DNA of 64,000 nt from an uncultured Christensenellaceae bacterium (GCA_910586625.1 CAJUIZ010000006.1:1-64000), one strand, 5' to 3'; numbered from the stretch's first letter, positions 32,259 to 42,490 are shown. Notes: generated by a model not told the origin, from the letters alone. Made by a program: numbers and translations.

Positions 32259-32711
32259 TTAGTCGGGAAGTTTCTTTATCATTTTGTCGGCAAACAGTAT
32301 CCCGTCGAGATGGTCCATTTCGTGCAAAAATACGCGCGCGAAATAGCCTTCCGCGTGAAGCTGTACCTTTTGCCCGTTACGGTCGAAATACTCTATGTCT
32401 ATTGCCTTGGGGCGTTCCACCAATCCGCGAAAACCCACAACGGACAAACAGCCTTCGTTATCTACGCACTTGCCCTTGCTCTTTACAAGCACGGGATTGA
32501 CCAGTTCGTACAGCCTGTCGTCGTATTTGACGATACATACGCGCTTGAGCATTCCCACTTGCGGAGCGGCAAGTCCCAACCCCTCGGCATCGTCCAAGGT
32601 TTCCTTCATATCATCCAACAATTGACCCAATTTTGCATCGTAGGATTCAACTGGCTTGCATATTTTGCGAAGCAGCGGATCGCCCATCTTTACGATATTT
32701 CTTCTTGCCAT
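32259..32711 (-). CDS. def: Peptide deformylase
   Basis: Removes the formyl group from nascent proteins. It has 150 residues (type I size). All three metal-site motifs are present: GLGLAAPQVG, EGCLSV and HEMDHLDG. An AAGGAG site is 9 bases before the ATG. It is paired with fmt. Confidence 0.98.
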   Translation of the reverse strand: MARRNIVKMGDPLLRKICKPVESYDAKLGQLLDDMKETLDDAEGLGLAAPQVGMLKRVCIVKYDDRLYELVNPVLVKSKGKCVDNEGCLSVVGFRGLVERPKAIDIEYFDRNGQKVQLHAEGYFARVFLHEMDHLDGILFADKMIKKLPD

Positions 32712-32765
32712 AGTAAAAATCTCCTTAGCGGCGAATTATAACCGCGCTTCGCCGTTTTGATTTGT

Positions 32766-34964
32766 TTAAGATAAATTCTGCGGATTGCGTTCCACGAAAA
32801 CCTGAACGCTCTTCTTCCTATTACCGTCGCAAACGTAATAAATCCGCTGCAAAAGAGCGTTTAGGTTGTTCCGTTTGATTTTTAGCAGAATCTGAAAACG
32901 GTATTTCTTTTCTGCGCGCTTTAACGGACAGCGCATTTTGTCGAGATACAAAAAGTCGTCGGAATTGTCTGTTTTGATATTGGCTATTTGCGCAAATTGC
33001 TCTGTCAATACGTCTATGCAGTCCTTTTCCTTTTCACCCTGATACAGAATACGCACGATTTCGCAAAAGGGCGGAAATCCGCCCGCTTCGCGCAAGGCGA
33101 TTTCGCGTTTATAAAAGCCTTTGTAATCCTGCTTGGCGGCAAGTTGCAGGCAATAATGCGTGGGAGTGTACGTTTGCAATACTACCGTACCCACGTCTGC
33201 GTCCCGTCCGCTGCGCCCCGCAACCTGCGTAATAAGCTGGAAGGTGCGTTCCGTGGCCAAATAGTCCGAATGATGCAGACTCTGGTCTCCGTCCAAAACT
33301 CCTACGAGCGTTACCTTGGGAAAATCGTGCCCCTTGGCTATCATCTGTGTGCCAACCAATATCTGCGCTTCGCCCTTGCGGAACGATTCCAAAATTTTGC
33401 CGTGACTTTCCTTTGTTTGCGTAGTGTCCGCATCCATACGCAGAACGTTAACATGCGGAAACATTTCCTTTAATAAATCCACTACCTGCTGAGTGCCTAT
33501 TCGCCCCTGACGAAAGCTGAGCTCGCCGCAATTAGGACATTTGGACAGCATATAATACTTCTTTCCGCAGTAATGGCACTTTAACATATTGTCTTCGCGG
33601 TGAACCGTAAGGCTTACGTCACAGTCGGAACACTTTGCCACGTAGCCGCATTTAGTACACATCAGGAAGGACGAAAAACCGCGACGGTTGAGAAACAGCA
33701 TCGCTTGATTGCCCCTATCTACCGTTTCGGCAAGTCTTTCTTTAAGCAGACGCGAAAAAATACCTTTATTGCCTATACGCGTCTCCGAAGCCATATCCAC
33801 TATCTCGACGGTCGGCAACGGGCGACGGTTTATTCTGTCCGGCATTTCGATAAGCGTAAGCTCACCGTTAACTGCGGAATAGTAGCTTGATAAGCTGGGA
33901 GTAGCGCTGCCGAATACCGTCAGCGCGCCGTTTTGATTGGCGCGAAAAGCTGCGACGTTCAACGTATCGTAACGCGGATTGAAATCGCTTATGTAACTGC
34001 CGTCGTGTTCTTCGTCCACTATAATTGCTCCGATATTGTCAAGCGGAGCGAATATCGCGCTTCTTGCGCCGATTGCTATACGCGCTTCGCCGTTTTTAAG
34101 CCGCAACCACTCGTCGTACCGTTCACCGACGGACAAGCCGCTGTGCAGCAAAGCCACCGCGTCGCCGAAACGCGCGCGAAGCTGCCTTAGCATATAGGGA
34201 GTAAGCGCAATCTCCGGCACGAGCATTATGCAGGTTTTACCTTCGGACACCATTTGCTCTATAACGGTCAAGTACACTTCCGTTTTGCCGCTGCCCGTAA
34301 CCCCGTGAAGTAAATAACGACCTTGACGGTCGGACAATATCGTTTGCACCGCGCGTTGCTGCATAGGCAGCAGATTATGTTTAACGCTCTCTGTTGCCTT
34401 GATATCGGAATAGGGCGTACGGCGCAAAACTATATCGTTTGTTTTGACTATTCCCTTTTCTTCCAAGGCGCGCAATGCGCCGTTACCGAATTCGGCGTTT
34501 AACCGCTCGGCAAGAGTTGCGCCGTTGTTATACAAAAAAGTCACCAAATCCCGCTGCTTGACGGCGTTGGGTTTCAGTGAATCGAGAATGCCGACCAAAT
34601 CGGATCCGTCCGCCAAATACGCCTGCTTTTTACTGAGCGATTTTACACGATTGCCGCGCATTTCGGCAGGAATAAACAAGCGCAATACGTCGGCGTAACG
34701 CAAATGATACTCCTGACGCATAAATTCCCCGAGACTGAGCAGTTCGGGGGAAATAGCCGTAAAATCGTCTAAGGAACGGATTATTGGTTTGAGTTTGTTC
34801 GGCGGGCAGGTAGTTTTGTTCTTAACGCCGATAATTATGCCTTCCTTTTGCCTGTTGGCAAAATCCACCAGCACGCGCTGTCCGACTTCGTACCCTTCGC
34901 CCTTGTAGTCGAATATACGGTCCACTTCGCTTGCGGATATATCTACGATTACGGAGTATATCAT
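32766..34964 (-). CDS. priA: Primosomal protein N' (PriA helicase)
   Basis: Restarts stalled replication forks. It has 732 residues: an N-terminal DNA-binding domain, then a superfamily 2 helicase with GVTGSGKTEVYL (Walker A, about residue 220), IIVDEEHDGSY, and a zinc-binding insert with pairs CTKC, CSDC, CHYC and CPNC. GSATPSL and VAGRSGRDADVG follow. Its start overlaps the coaBC stop by 4 bases (ATGA), a coupled arrangement also known in Bacillus. Confidence 0.98.
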   Translation of the reverse strand: MIYSVIVDISASEVDRIFDYKGEGYEVGQRVLVDFANRQKEGIIIGVKNKTTCPPNKLKPIIRSLDDFTAISPELLSLGEFMRQEYHLRYADVLRLFIPAEMRGNRVKSLSKKQAYLADGSDLVGILDSLKPNAVKQRDLVTFLYNNGATLAERLNAEFGNGALRALEEKGIVKTNDIVLRRTPYSDIKATESVKHNLLPMQQRAVQTILSDRQGRYLLHGVTGSGKTEVYLTVIEQMVSEGKTCIMLVPEIALTPYMLRQLRARFGDAVALLHSGLSVGERYDEWLRLKNGEARIAIGARSAIFAPLDNIGAIIVDEEHDGSYISDFNPRYDTLNVAAFRANQNGALTVFGSATPSLSSYYSAVNGELTLIEMPDRINRRPLPTVEIVDMASETRIGNKGIFSRLLKERLAETVDRGNQAMLFLNRRGFSSFLMCTKCGYVAKCSDCDVSLTVHREDNMLKCHYCGKKYYMLSKCPNCGELSFRQGRIGTQQVVDLLKEMFPHVNVLRMDADTTQTKESHGKILESFRKGEAQILVGTQMIAKGHDFPKVTLVGVLDGDQSLHHSDYLATERTFQLITQVAGRSGRDADVGTVVLQTYTPTHYCLQLAAKQDYKGFYKREIALREAGGFPPFCEIVRILYQGEKEKDCIDVLTEQFAQIANIKTDNSDDFLYLDKMRCPLKRAEKKYRFQILLKIKRNNLNALLQRIYYVCDGNRKKSVQVFVERNPQNLS

Positions 34965-36139
34965 TTGGCGGTTATCCTGTCGAATATCAGGTCGGCAACG
35001 GCTCTTTTGCTCATTTCGGGATACGCAGTTTCGCCCTGTTCGGTGACGAAGGTTACCGTGTTGACGTCGCTGCCGAATACCGCGTTATGCTTGACGTCGT
35101 TCATCACGCACAAATCGGCGTGTTTTTTATTTAATTTTTTCCTTGCGTTCGCAATGCAATCGTCCGTTTCCGCGGAAAAAACGCACAGAAACTTATTACC
35201 CTTGGTTTCGCCGATTTTTTCGGCTATATCGGGATTTTTGACGAATTTGACTTGAAGCTCGTCCGTTTTGATTTTACTGTCGGAATACTTTTCCGGACGG
35301 TAATCGCAAGGAGCACCCGCCATAATAAAAATATCGTGTTCGTCCGCGCGCTTGACCGTCTCGTCGTACATTTGACGGGTGGTTTCAATGTTTACAATGC
35401 TCGCCTGCGGATTGATTGCAGCCGTATGATTGCCGAGTATTACGGTAACTTCCGCTCCGCGTTCGATTGCCGAGTTCACTATTGCCGCGCCCATTTTTCC
35501 GCTGGAAAAATTAGTTATACACCTTGCGTCGTCTAACTTTTCCTGCGTGGCACCGCAGGTGACGAGAACTTTTCTGCCAGACAAGTCCTGCTCGGGCATC
35601 AGCAATTTTTCGCAGTAATCTACGATTGCCTGCGGTTCTGCCATACGTCCCTTGCCCGTATCTCCGCACGCCAAAAATCCGCTTTCCGCTTCCACAACCA
35701 TTACGCCGCGTTTTACAAGCGTATCAAGATTTGTTTGGAACGCTTCGCTTTCGTACATAGCGCAATTCATGGCGGGGCACACAACCTTGGTTGCTGCGCA
35801 CGCCATAAAGGTGGTTGTAAGCATATCGTCGGCTATGCCGTTAGCAAACTTGCCTATAACGTTCGCCGTTGCGGGGCAAACAAGCAGCAAATCGGCTTTT
35901 TTTGCAAGCGAAACGTGCTCTACTTCCCAATGACCGCTTCGGGTGAACATATCAACCGTTACGGGGTTACAGGAAAGAGTTTCGAAAGTTAACGGCGTAA
36001 CGAATTCGGTAGCGTTCTCAGTCATTATAACGTCTACGTTAGCGCCCAACTTCTTAAATCCGCGCACCACTTGGCAAACCTTGTATACGGCTATGCCGCC
36101 CGATACGCCTATTACCACGTTTTTACCTTGCAGCTTCAT
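34961..36139 (-). CDS. coaBC: Bifunctional CoaBC (phosphopantothenoylcysteine synthetase/decarboxylase)
   Basis: Makes 4'-phosphopantetheine for coenzyme A. It has 392 residues. The N-terminal CoaC flavoprotein has SGGIAVYK, the NFxG-like region and the active-site VVCPAMNCAMYES cysteine. The C-terminal CoaB domain has VTCGATQEKLDDARCITN and SSGKMGAA. The ribosome site is weak, and it starts 3 bases after rpoZ, so it relies on coupling. Confidence 0.97.
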   Translation of the reverse strand: MKLQGKNVVIGVSGGIAVYKVCQVVRGFKKLGANVDVIMTENATEFVTPLTFETLSCNPVTVDMFTRSGHWEVEHVSLAKKADLLLVCPATANVIGKFANGIADDMLTTTFMACAATKVVCPAMNCAMYESEAFQTNLDTLVKRGVMVVEAESGFLACGDTGKGRMAEPQAIVDYCEKLLMPEQDLSGRKVLVTCGATQEKLDDARCITNFSSGKMGAAIVNSAIERGAEVTVILGNHTAAINPQASIVNIETTRQMYDETVKRADEHDIFIMAGAPCDYRPEKYSDSKIKTDELQVKFVKNPDIAEKIGETKGNKFLCVFSAETDDCIANARKKLNKKHADLCVMNDVKHNAVFGSDVNTVTFVTEQGETAYPEMSKRAVADLIFDRITAK

Positions 36140-36142
36140 ATA

Positions 36143-36331
36143 TTACAGCTTTTTGCTGACAGCAAGTATACCGTCGTCGAATTCTTCGGCGGCGTAAGAA
36201 ATGGGCTTGGCGTTTGCGGGAAGCTCGGGATTGTTGTTAAGTTCCTTGGCGCGTTTGGATACTACGCAGCAAAGCGTGTATTTGTCGCCCGCTTTTTCCG
36301 TTAATTCGTCGATAGGCGGTTTTGTAATCAT
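36143..36331 (-). CDS. rpoZ: RNA polymerase omega subunit
   Basis: 62 residues. PPIDELTEKAGDKYTLCCVVSKRAKEL is the typical omega N-terminus, with the YAAEEFDDG stretch after it. An AAGGAG site overlaps the end of gmk. It supports assembly of the beta-prime subunit. Position between gmk and coaBC is conserved in Firmicutes. Confidence 0.95.
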   Translation of the reverse strand: MITKPPIDELTEKAGDKYTLCCVVSKRAKELNNNPELPANAKPISYAAEEFDDGILAVSKKL

Positions 36332-36333
36332 TG

Positions 36334-36903
36334 TTATTTTCTCCTTTCTTTCAAAATTGCGATAATTTCCGCTACCGCTCTGTCGACGTCGTCGTTCATA
36401 ATGCAGTAGTCGTATTTGTAACGTTGAGCAAGCTCTAACTTATTACGCGCCATACGGATTTGAATTTTTTCTTCCGTTTCCGATCCGCGCTTGATAAGAC
36501 GCTCGTACAGAGCTTCTTCGCTTGGGGCTTCGATAAAAAACAGAATACTGTCAGGATAATTCTGCTTTACCTGCAAAGCGCCCTTAACGTCTATTTCCAA
36601 TATTACGTCCTTGCCGAAATTCAACATATCGACAACGAACTTCTTGGGAGTACCGTAGTAGTTTTCGAAGTGTTGGTCGTATTCGAGCAGTTCGTCCTTG
36701 CGCACCATTTCCAAAAAAGTTTCGGTGGACACGAAGAAATAGCTTCTGTCCTTGCGCTCATTCGGTCTGGGCGCGCGCGTGGTTGCAGAGCAAGACATTA
36801 CAAGGTCGGGCATTTGACGCATAAGCTCCGCGCAAATAGTTCCTTTTCCCGCCCCGCTGGGACCCGATACGATGATAAGTTTACCGATTTGGTTCTGTTC
36901 CAT
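36334..36903 (-). CDS. gmk: Guanylate kinase
   Basis: Phosphorylates GMP to GDP. It has 189 residues, P-loop SGPSGAGKGTI near residue 15, the GMP-binding TTRAPRPNE and the FFVS-E region, then IRMARNKLELAQRYKYDY at the C-terminus. It follows yicC by 14 bases; the remA gene found there in Bacillus is missing. Confidence 0.97.
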   Translation of the reverse strand: MEQNQIGKLIIVSGPSGAGKGTICAELMRQMPDLVMSCSATTRAPRPNERKDRSYFFVSTETFLEMVRKDELLEYDQHFENYYGTPKKFVVDMLNFGKDVILEIDVKGALQVKQNYPDSILFFIEAPSEEALYERLIKRGSETEEKIQIRMARNKLELAQRYKYDYCIMNDDVDRAVAEIIAILKERRK

Positions 36904-36917
36904 TGTTTTCTCCTGTG

Positions 36918-37796
36918 TTATTCGAGATTTTGTATTTGTTCTCGGATTTTTTCTATTTCATTCTTCATTTCCAATGCCGTGGCGGTCAATTCCAAGTAGG
37001 ACGACTTACTGCATATAGTATTGGTTTCGCGGTTAAATTCCTGCGCTAAAAAGTCCAACTTGCGTCCGACGGGTTCTTCCTTGGAAAGCAGCTCTCGTGC
37101 GCGGGCTATATGACTTGTCAAACGCGTAATTTCTTCGTCTATGCAGGATTTATCTACGAAAAAGCAAACTTCGTTGGCAAGCTTCGCTTCGTCTAACTGA
37201 ACGCCGCTTAACGCTTCGGTAATTCTTGCCGTAAGCTTGTCGCGGTATTGCTCGGCTACGTGGGGAGCACATTGCTTAACAACGTTCAGCAAACGTTCTA
37301 CGTTGTCGATTTTGCCCAACAAATCGCTTCTTAAAGCGTTACCTTCCGCTTCGCGCATTTCGTTGAGTTTGACGACAGCGGCATTCACCGCTTGTACAAG
37401 CATTTCACGTACAATCGACTCGTCTTCTTCTGCCTGTTCGACCGCAAGCACATCTGCGCTGCGCATAAGGGCGTTTACGTTAAAATCGCGATGAAGCCCC
37501 GGGAAGGTCTCGGCAAGACGCTCCGCGGCTTTTACGTAGCCTGCGGCAAGAGACAAATCTACCGTAACCGTTTTGTCGGAATCTCCCCGACGGGAGTAAT
37601 TGATGAACACGTCGACGTGTCCGCGGGTAAGCCCTTGAGACAAACCGCCGCGTATTACGTCTTCGTAAGCGATAAACGAGCGCGGAATTTTTGTGGAAAT
37701 ATCCAAAAACCTGTGATTGACGCTTTTTAGCTCCACCGTTAATTCGCGATTATCGCGCGATACGGTAGCCTTGCCGTAACCGGTCATGCTTTTCAT
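36918..37796 (-). CDS. yicC: YicC/YloC-family endoribonuclease
   Basis: 292 residues. The N-terminal MKSMTGYGKATV is the family hallmark, with ELKSVNHRFLDIS after it; the C-terminal DUF1732 part ends with GRKLDFLAQEFNRETNTICSK. Members are endoribonucleases. It is the first gene of the long operon, with AAGGTG 4 bases before the ATG and its own promoter. Confidence 0.95.
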   Translation of the reverse strand: MKSMTGYGKATVSRDNRELTVELKSVNHRFLDISTKIPRSFIAYEDVIRGGLSQGLTRGHVDVFINYSRRGDSDKTVTVDLSLAAGYVKAAERLAETFPGLHRDFNVNALMRSADVLAVEQAEEDESIVREMLVQAVNAAVVKLNEMREAEGNALRSDLLGKIDNVERLLNVVKQCAPHVAEQYRDKLTARITEALSGVQLDEAKLANEVCFFVDKSCIDEEITRLTSHIARARELLSKEEPVGRKLDFLAQEFNRETNTICSKSSYLELTATALEMKNEIEKIREQIQNLE

Positions 37797-37855
37797 AATA
37801 CACCTTCAACAACGACGTTATCCGCATTTGTACGGGGATAGCTTGTTAGTTATAT

Positions 37856-37884
37856 ATAATATCACAAATAAACGATTTTTTCAA
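37856..37884 (-). promoter_or_regulatory. Promoter of the yicC-to-rsgA operon
   Basis: TTGAAA (37879-37884), 17 bases, TATTAT (37856-37861) on the minus strand, leaving a leader of about 55 bases. Confidence 0.65.
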
Positions 37885-37941
37885 TTCTTTTGAGTTGACT
37901 TTTCGCTTTTAATTGCATATACGCCGAAACAATGCAAAACG

Positions 37942-39879
37942 CTATTCTTCGAGCATTTGAGTAAAACGCGTTTCGTCGATTATTTCGATACCGAGAGAGC
38001 GCGCTTTGTCTAACTTCGAGCCTGCGTCCTGCCCCGCTATTACCAAATTGACGGATTTGCTTACGCTTGCGGACAGCTCTCCGCCGCGTTCTTCTATCAG
38101 CTTGCCTGCCTGTCCGCGGGTATATGCCGAAAGGCTTCCCGTCAAGACGACCTTCTTCCCGACAAATGCTCCCGAAACGGTTTTGGTCTTGTATATCGGA
38201 TTTATACCGATATCTTTCAGCTGCGATATAATATCGAGATTTTGCTTTTCACAAAAATACTGTACTATACCTTCGGCTACCACGTCGCCTACGCCGTCTA
38301 TTTCGGTAAGCTGTTCAGCCGTAGCCGTCGATAAGCCGTCGATACTGCCGAAGCGTACCGCCAAGTCCTTAGCGGTTACCGTGCCTACGTTATCCAGTCC
38401 CAATGCGAAGATGAACTTGGACAGTTCCACTCCTTTGCTGTCGGAAATCGCTTTGAGAATATTGTCGGCTTTCTTTTGCTGTATGCCGGCCAACGACAGC
38501 AACCGCTCTTCTGTAAGCGCGTACAAATCTGCTACGGAGCGTACGCCCAATTTATCCACTAACAGCATAACCGTCTTATCGCTTAGACCTTCTATGTCGC
38601 AGGCGTTCTTGGAACAATAATGCGAAAGCCGAGCGACTATCTGCGGACGGCAGTCGGTAGCGTTTACGCAGTACAGGTGCGCGCCCACTTCTTGTAGCGG
38701 ACTGCCGCAAGCGGGACAAAGGTCGGGCTTGACAATCTCGGTACCGTTGTCGTCGGCGGCTCCGAGTATCTCGGGTATCACGTCGTTGCTGCGGCGAACA
38801 AACACCGAACAACCGCGTTTGAGACGTTTGCGTGAAATGTCGCCGTAGTTATTAAGTGTGGCGCGTTTGATAGTAGCCCCGCACAGTTCCACCGCTCGAA
38901 GCTCGCCTACTGGCGTAAGCTTGCCTGTGCGCCCAACCTGCCACGTAACGTCGCATAGCTCCGTCGTTACCTGCTCCGCGTCGAACTTAAACGCCACTGC
39001 CCACTTGGGAAACTTGTCGGTATAACCCAGTTCTTCGCGCAAAGCGAAGTCGTCGACCTTGATTACTACGCCGTCTATCAAAAAGTCGTATTCGGAACGG
39101 TCCCGACCGATTTGCTCGATAATCTGCCGAATTTCGTCGAAGGTGCGCAATCTTTGAAAAACATAGCTTGTCTTCATTCCGCACGTTTTGAAGAAGTCCA
39201 CAAGACCGCTTTGACTGCCGACATCCAAGCCGTCGCACAGTCCGTGGCTGTGGAAAACGACGTCGAGATTGCGGCTTGCCGTAACCTTCGGGTCAAGATT
39301 GCGAATTGCTCCCGCCGCCGCGTTACGGGCATTTTTGAGTTTGTCGTTGGGATGGGCGTCGTTGTACTTATCCAGTACCGACAATCGCATTATGCCTTCG
39401 CCCTGCAGTTCGCACAAACCCTTGAACGGGATAGTCAACGGCACCGAACGAATAGTCTTGACCTGCTCGGTTACGTCTTCGCCTACGATACCGTTGCCCC
39501 GCGTGGAAGCGCCGACAAGCTTGCCGTCGCGATACGTTACGCTGATGGTAAGACCGTCGTATTTGATCTCTACGCTGAAATACGCTTCGCCTATCTCTTT
39601 GTTGATTTTGTCCACCCATTCGGCAAGTTCGCCGAAGCTTTGAGCCTTGTCGAGACTGTACAGACGCTGCAAATGACGGTGCTGCTCGAAATTCTTGATA
39701 GGCTGTCCGCCGACTCGGCGAGTAGGACTGTCGGGCAGAGTTACACCCGTTTGCCGTTCCATCAAAACCAATTGGTCGTACAACGCGTCATACCGAGTAT
39801 CCGGTACGGAAGGATTATCCAACACGTAGTACTCATACGCCCATTTATTGAGTTGATCGACTATTTCCTGCATCGTCAT
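37942..39879 (-). CDS. ligA: NAD-dependent DNA ligase
   Basis: Seals nicks in DNA using NAD. It has 645 residues. Domains in order: Ia, adenylation domain with catalytic Lys in VEIKYDGL (about residue 104), OB-fold, zinc finger (CPACGSPL and CVNATDC), helix-hairpin-helix repeats, and a C-terminal BRCT domain. It follows pcrA by 79 bases, the usual order in Firmicutes. An AGGAG site is 10 bases before the ATG. Confidence 0.97.
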   Translation of the reverse strand: MTMQEIVDQLNKWAYEYYVLDNPSVPDTRYDALYDQLVLMERQTGVTLPDSPTRRVGGQPIKNFEQHRHLQRLYSLDKAQSFGELAEWVDKINKEIGEAYFSVEIKYDGLTISVTYRDGKLVGASTRGNGIVGEDVTEQVKTIRSVPLTIPFKGLCELQGEGIMRLSVLDKYNDAHPNDKLKNARNAAAGAIRNLDPKVTASRNLDVVFHSHGLCDGLDVGSQSGLVDFFKTCGMKTSYVFQRLRTFDEIRQIIEQIGRDRSEYDFLIDGVVIKVDDFALREELGYTDKFPKWAVAFKFDAEQVTTELCDVTWQVGRTGKLTPVGELRAVELCGATIKRATLNNYGDISRKRLKRGCSVFVRRSNDVIPEILGAADDNGTEIVKPDLCPACGSPLQEVGAHLYCVNATDCRPQIVARLSHYCSKNACDIEGLSDKTVMLLVDKLGVRSVADLYALTEERLLSLAGIQQKKADNILKAISDSKGVELSKFIFALGLDNVGTVTAKDLAVRFGSIDGLSTATAEQLTEIDGVGDVVAEGIVQYFCEKQNLDIISQLKDIGINPIYKTKTVSGAFVGKKVVLTGSLSAYTRGQAGKLIEERGGELSASVSKSVNLVIAGQDAGSKLDKARSLGIEIIDETRFTQMLEE

Positions 39880-39958
39880 AACGATAAAACTCCTAATTAA
39901 ACTATTAAAAGGCTGCGCTGCGATGCCGTTTGCCTAAACGACATAGAATACGGCGCAT

Positions 39959-42175
39959 TTACTTCAAGATTTCCAAAGGGGCGAATTTGAGATTGAGAGA
40001 CTTTTTACCTGCGGAATCGAACGCCACGTCGGCAACGTCGCCGCCGATACGCAGTATTATGCCCCTGCCGAAGGTAGAGTGATTGACCACCTGACCTACT
40101 CGGTACTTGGATAATTCCGCGCTTGTCTTGCCCTGATTGGGCGCGGTTCTGCGCGGTTCGCTGTTATTTAGTTTGTCCAAAAACGCATAGTCCGATAATT
40201 GCCTTTCGGTAGCCGGCTTGCGCTCGGGGGTTAAAAACCGCTGTACTTCGTTATAAAATTTGCTCGGAACGGAACGCTCCGTACGTCCCCATAAAAAGCG
40301 CGAATTGGTTTTGGTGAGATACAGCCGCTTTTCCGCGCGGGTTACAGCCACGTACATAAGTCGGCGTTCTTCCTGCAAGCTTTCCAACTGATACGTCGAC
40401 CTACTCGACGGGAAAATGCCGTCTTCCAGACCCACTACGAACACCACCTTGAATTCCAGACCCTTGACGGCGTGTATGGTGGCGATTGTAACGTAGTCGC
40501 CGTCGTCGTCCGTATTTAGCTCATTGTCCAAGCTTACCGTTTCGAGATAGTCTTGCAGCGTTGCGGTAGGATTGGTCTGCTGAAATTCGTTGACAGCCGC
40601 TTCGAATTCGTCGATATTCAAGGCGCGGTCATCGTCGCCTTGGTCTTGGTACGCGGCGCGGAACTCCAACGACTGCAACAGATTGCGGACGAACGCCGCA
40701 ACGGGCATACTCGCCGACTTGTACAGCTCGTCGATTGTAGCGTAAAAATCGGTAAGCTTTGTACGCGCCGACTTGTTGAGCGTTTCGAGATTACGTTCGT
40801 CGGAAATAACGTCCAGCATCGGCAGACCGTACTCCGCGGATAAGTCGCGCAGCTTATTTACCGTAGCGTCCCCTATACCGCGGCGTACGGGCACGTTGAG
40901 AGCACGGATAAACGCTTCTTCGTCGTAACGGTTATGTATCAAACGCATATACGCCAATACGTCCTTGATTTCCTTACGCTCGAAGAACTTGAAGCCGCCG
41001 AACACCTTGTAGGGCATTCGGTTGCGGGCAAACTGCTGCTCGAAGCTGCGGGACAGGGCGTTTACGCGCATAAGGACTGCGAAATCGCGCAAACGATACT
41101 GCGGGTTGAGATACATAAGGTTTTTTATCTGCTCCGCCACGAAATACGCTTCGTCCTGCTCGTTATAGGCGGAAAAGAGCTGAGTTTTGACTCCGTCTTC
41201 GTTTTCCGTCCACAAAACCTTGTCGAAACGGTTGACGTTTTTGCTTATTACTTCGTTGGCGACGTCCAAAATGCGTTTAGTGGAACGGTAGTTTTGCTCC
41301 AACGCGTAAACGTTGCAATCGGGAAAGTCCGCTTGGAACTTTTTGAGATTGTACGATTCAGCCCCGCGCCAGCTGTAAATGGATTGGTCGTCGTCGCCTA
41401 CCACGAAAATGTTGCGGTACTTTTCGCCTAACATTTTGAATATTTGATACTGCACCTTGTTGGTATCCTGAAACTCGTCGATTAGAACATACTTGTACGT
41501 TTCGCGGTACTTTTCCAAAATTTCTGGCGACGAAGCAAACAGCTTGTGAACGTAGTACAGCAAATCGTCGAAGTCCATAGCGTTGTTTTGGCGCATTTTG
41601 TCGCCGTACTCTTTTATTACTCGGACAAGGTCGGATTGCGAAGCCGCCGTTTGACTTTGAAGCCTGTCCAATTGCTCGGCGATATATTCGTCCTTGACGT
41701 CTAATAGATTGCCGTCCAAAAGCTCGGGCGCGCGATTCTTGATATCCGATATGCTCTCGGCAAACGTATCCGCCATTTTTGCGTCGCCGTCGTCGGGGAA
41801 AACGTCCTTGACGATTTTTTTGAGAACGCCGACCTTTTCGCTTTCGTCGTATATGGAAAACGAACCGCTGCGGTTTAACGCTTCCGCTTCGCGCCGAAGC
41901 ACCTTGGCGCAAAAGGAGTGAATTGTGGAAATTTGCATACTGCCCGCGTTGCAGTCGAATTCGTACAGGCGGCGTTTCATTTCGTTTGCCGCCTTGTTGG
42001 TAAAGGTTATGGCAAGAATCTCCCAAGGCTTGACGTTGCATTCGGAAACGAGATACAGTATTCTGTTGGTAAGCACGCGCGTTTTACCGCTTCCTGCGCC
42101 TGCAAGCACCAACGTGGGGGCAAGAGGCGCGGTGACGGCGGCAAGCTGCGCGTCGTTAAGTTTTTGTAAGTTCAT
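39959..42175 (-). CDS. pcrA: ATP-dependent DNA helicase PcrA/UvrD
   Basis: A superfamily 1 helicase in repair and rolling-circle replication, 738 residues. Motifs: LAGAGSGKTRVLTNRI, FTNKAANEMKRR, DEFQDTN, GDDDQSIYSWRGA, YRSTK and VAVTRAEKRLYL. The C-terminus has the small Tudor-like domain expected of PcrA (VNHSTFGRGIIL). No Shine-Dalgarno is seen before the ATG; a TATAAA lies 6 bases before it, a possible leaderless start, though the -35 is weak. Confidence 0.97.
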   Translation of the reverse strand: MNLQKLNDAQLAAVTAPLAPTLVLAGAGSGKTRVLTNRILYLVSECNVKPWEILAITFTNKAANEMKRRLYEFDCNAGSMQISTIHSFCAKVLRREAEALNRSGSFSIYDESEKVGVLKKIVKDVFPDDGDAKMADTFAESISDIKNRAPELLDGNLLDVKDEYIAEQLDRLQSQTAASQSDLVRVIKEYGDKMRQNNAMDFDDLLYYVHKLFASSPEILEKYRETYKYVLIDEFQDTNKVQYQIFKMLGEKYRNIFVVGDDDQSIYSWRGAESYNLKKFQADFPDCNVYALEQNYRSTKRILDVANEVISKNVNRFDKVLWTENEDGVKTQLFSAYNEQDEAYFVAEQIKNLMYLNPQYRLRDFAVLMRVNALSRSFEQQFARNRMPYKVFGGFKFFERKEIKDVLAYMRLIHNRYDEEAFIRALNVPVRRGIGDATVNKLRDLSAEYGLPMLDVISDERNLETLNKSARTKLTDFYATIDELYKSASMPVAAFVRNLLQSLEFRAAYQDQGDDDRALNIDEFEAAVNEFQQTNPTATLQDYLETVSLDNELNTDDDGDYVTIATIHAVKGLEFKVVFVVGLEDGIFPSSRSTYQLESLQEERRLMYVAVTRAEKRLYLTKTNSRFLWGRTERSVPSKFYNEVQRFLTPERKPATERQLSDYAFLDKLNNSEPRRTAPNQGKTSAELSKYRVGQVVNHSTFGRGIILRIGGDVADVAFDSAGKKSLNLKFAPLEILK

Positions 42176-42490
42176 ATTTTTTTATAAGGTTTCGCTTCGC
42201 TTTTTAATGCGTAACGCGTAATGCGCAATTAAGGTTACGCTACGCTAAACTTCTCCGTGCGCTTCGCTTAGTCGAAGGGAGATTTGCAAAGTTATGCTGC
42301 GCCAGATTTATCGACTGCGCTCGAAATGACGCTGTAAGCCGTGCGGCTACCGCCTAGATTTCTCCGCGCGTTCGCTACGCTCACTTGGTCGAAATGACAT
42401 AAAGGTTTGTCGAAACACATTTTGTAACGTTATTTTAACGACAAATGTTAGTTATGGTTCGAGGCACCATATGCACGGGCGGTATAATTA
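42176..42490. repeat. Intergenic cluster of dispersed palindromic repeats
   Basis: 315 bases without a gene. Three copies of a repeat built from GTCATTTCGA, a GCGAAGCG-type core and GGAGAAATCT lie here in varied form: 42251-42280, 42304-42330 and 42356-42399. A fourth copy is at 48236-48265 and a partial one near 615-635. They resemble REP/BIME-like intergenic repeats. The pcrA start lies just outside; no other signal was seen. Confidence 0.6.
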
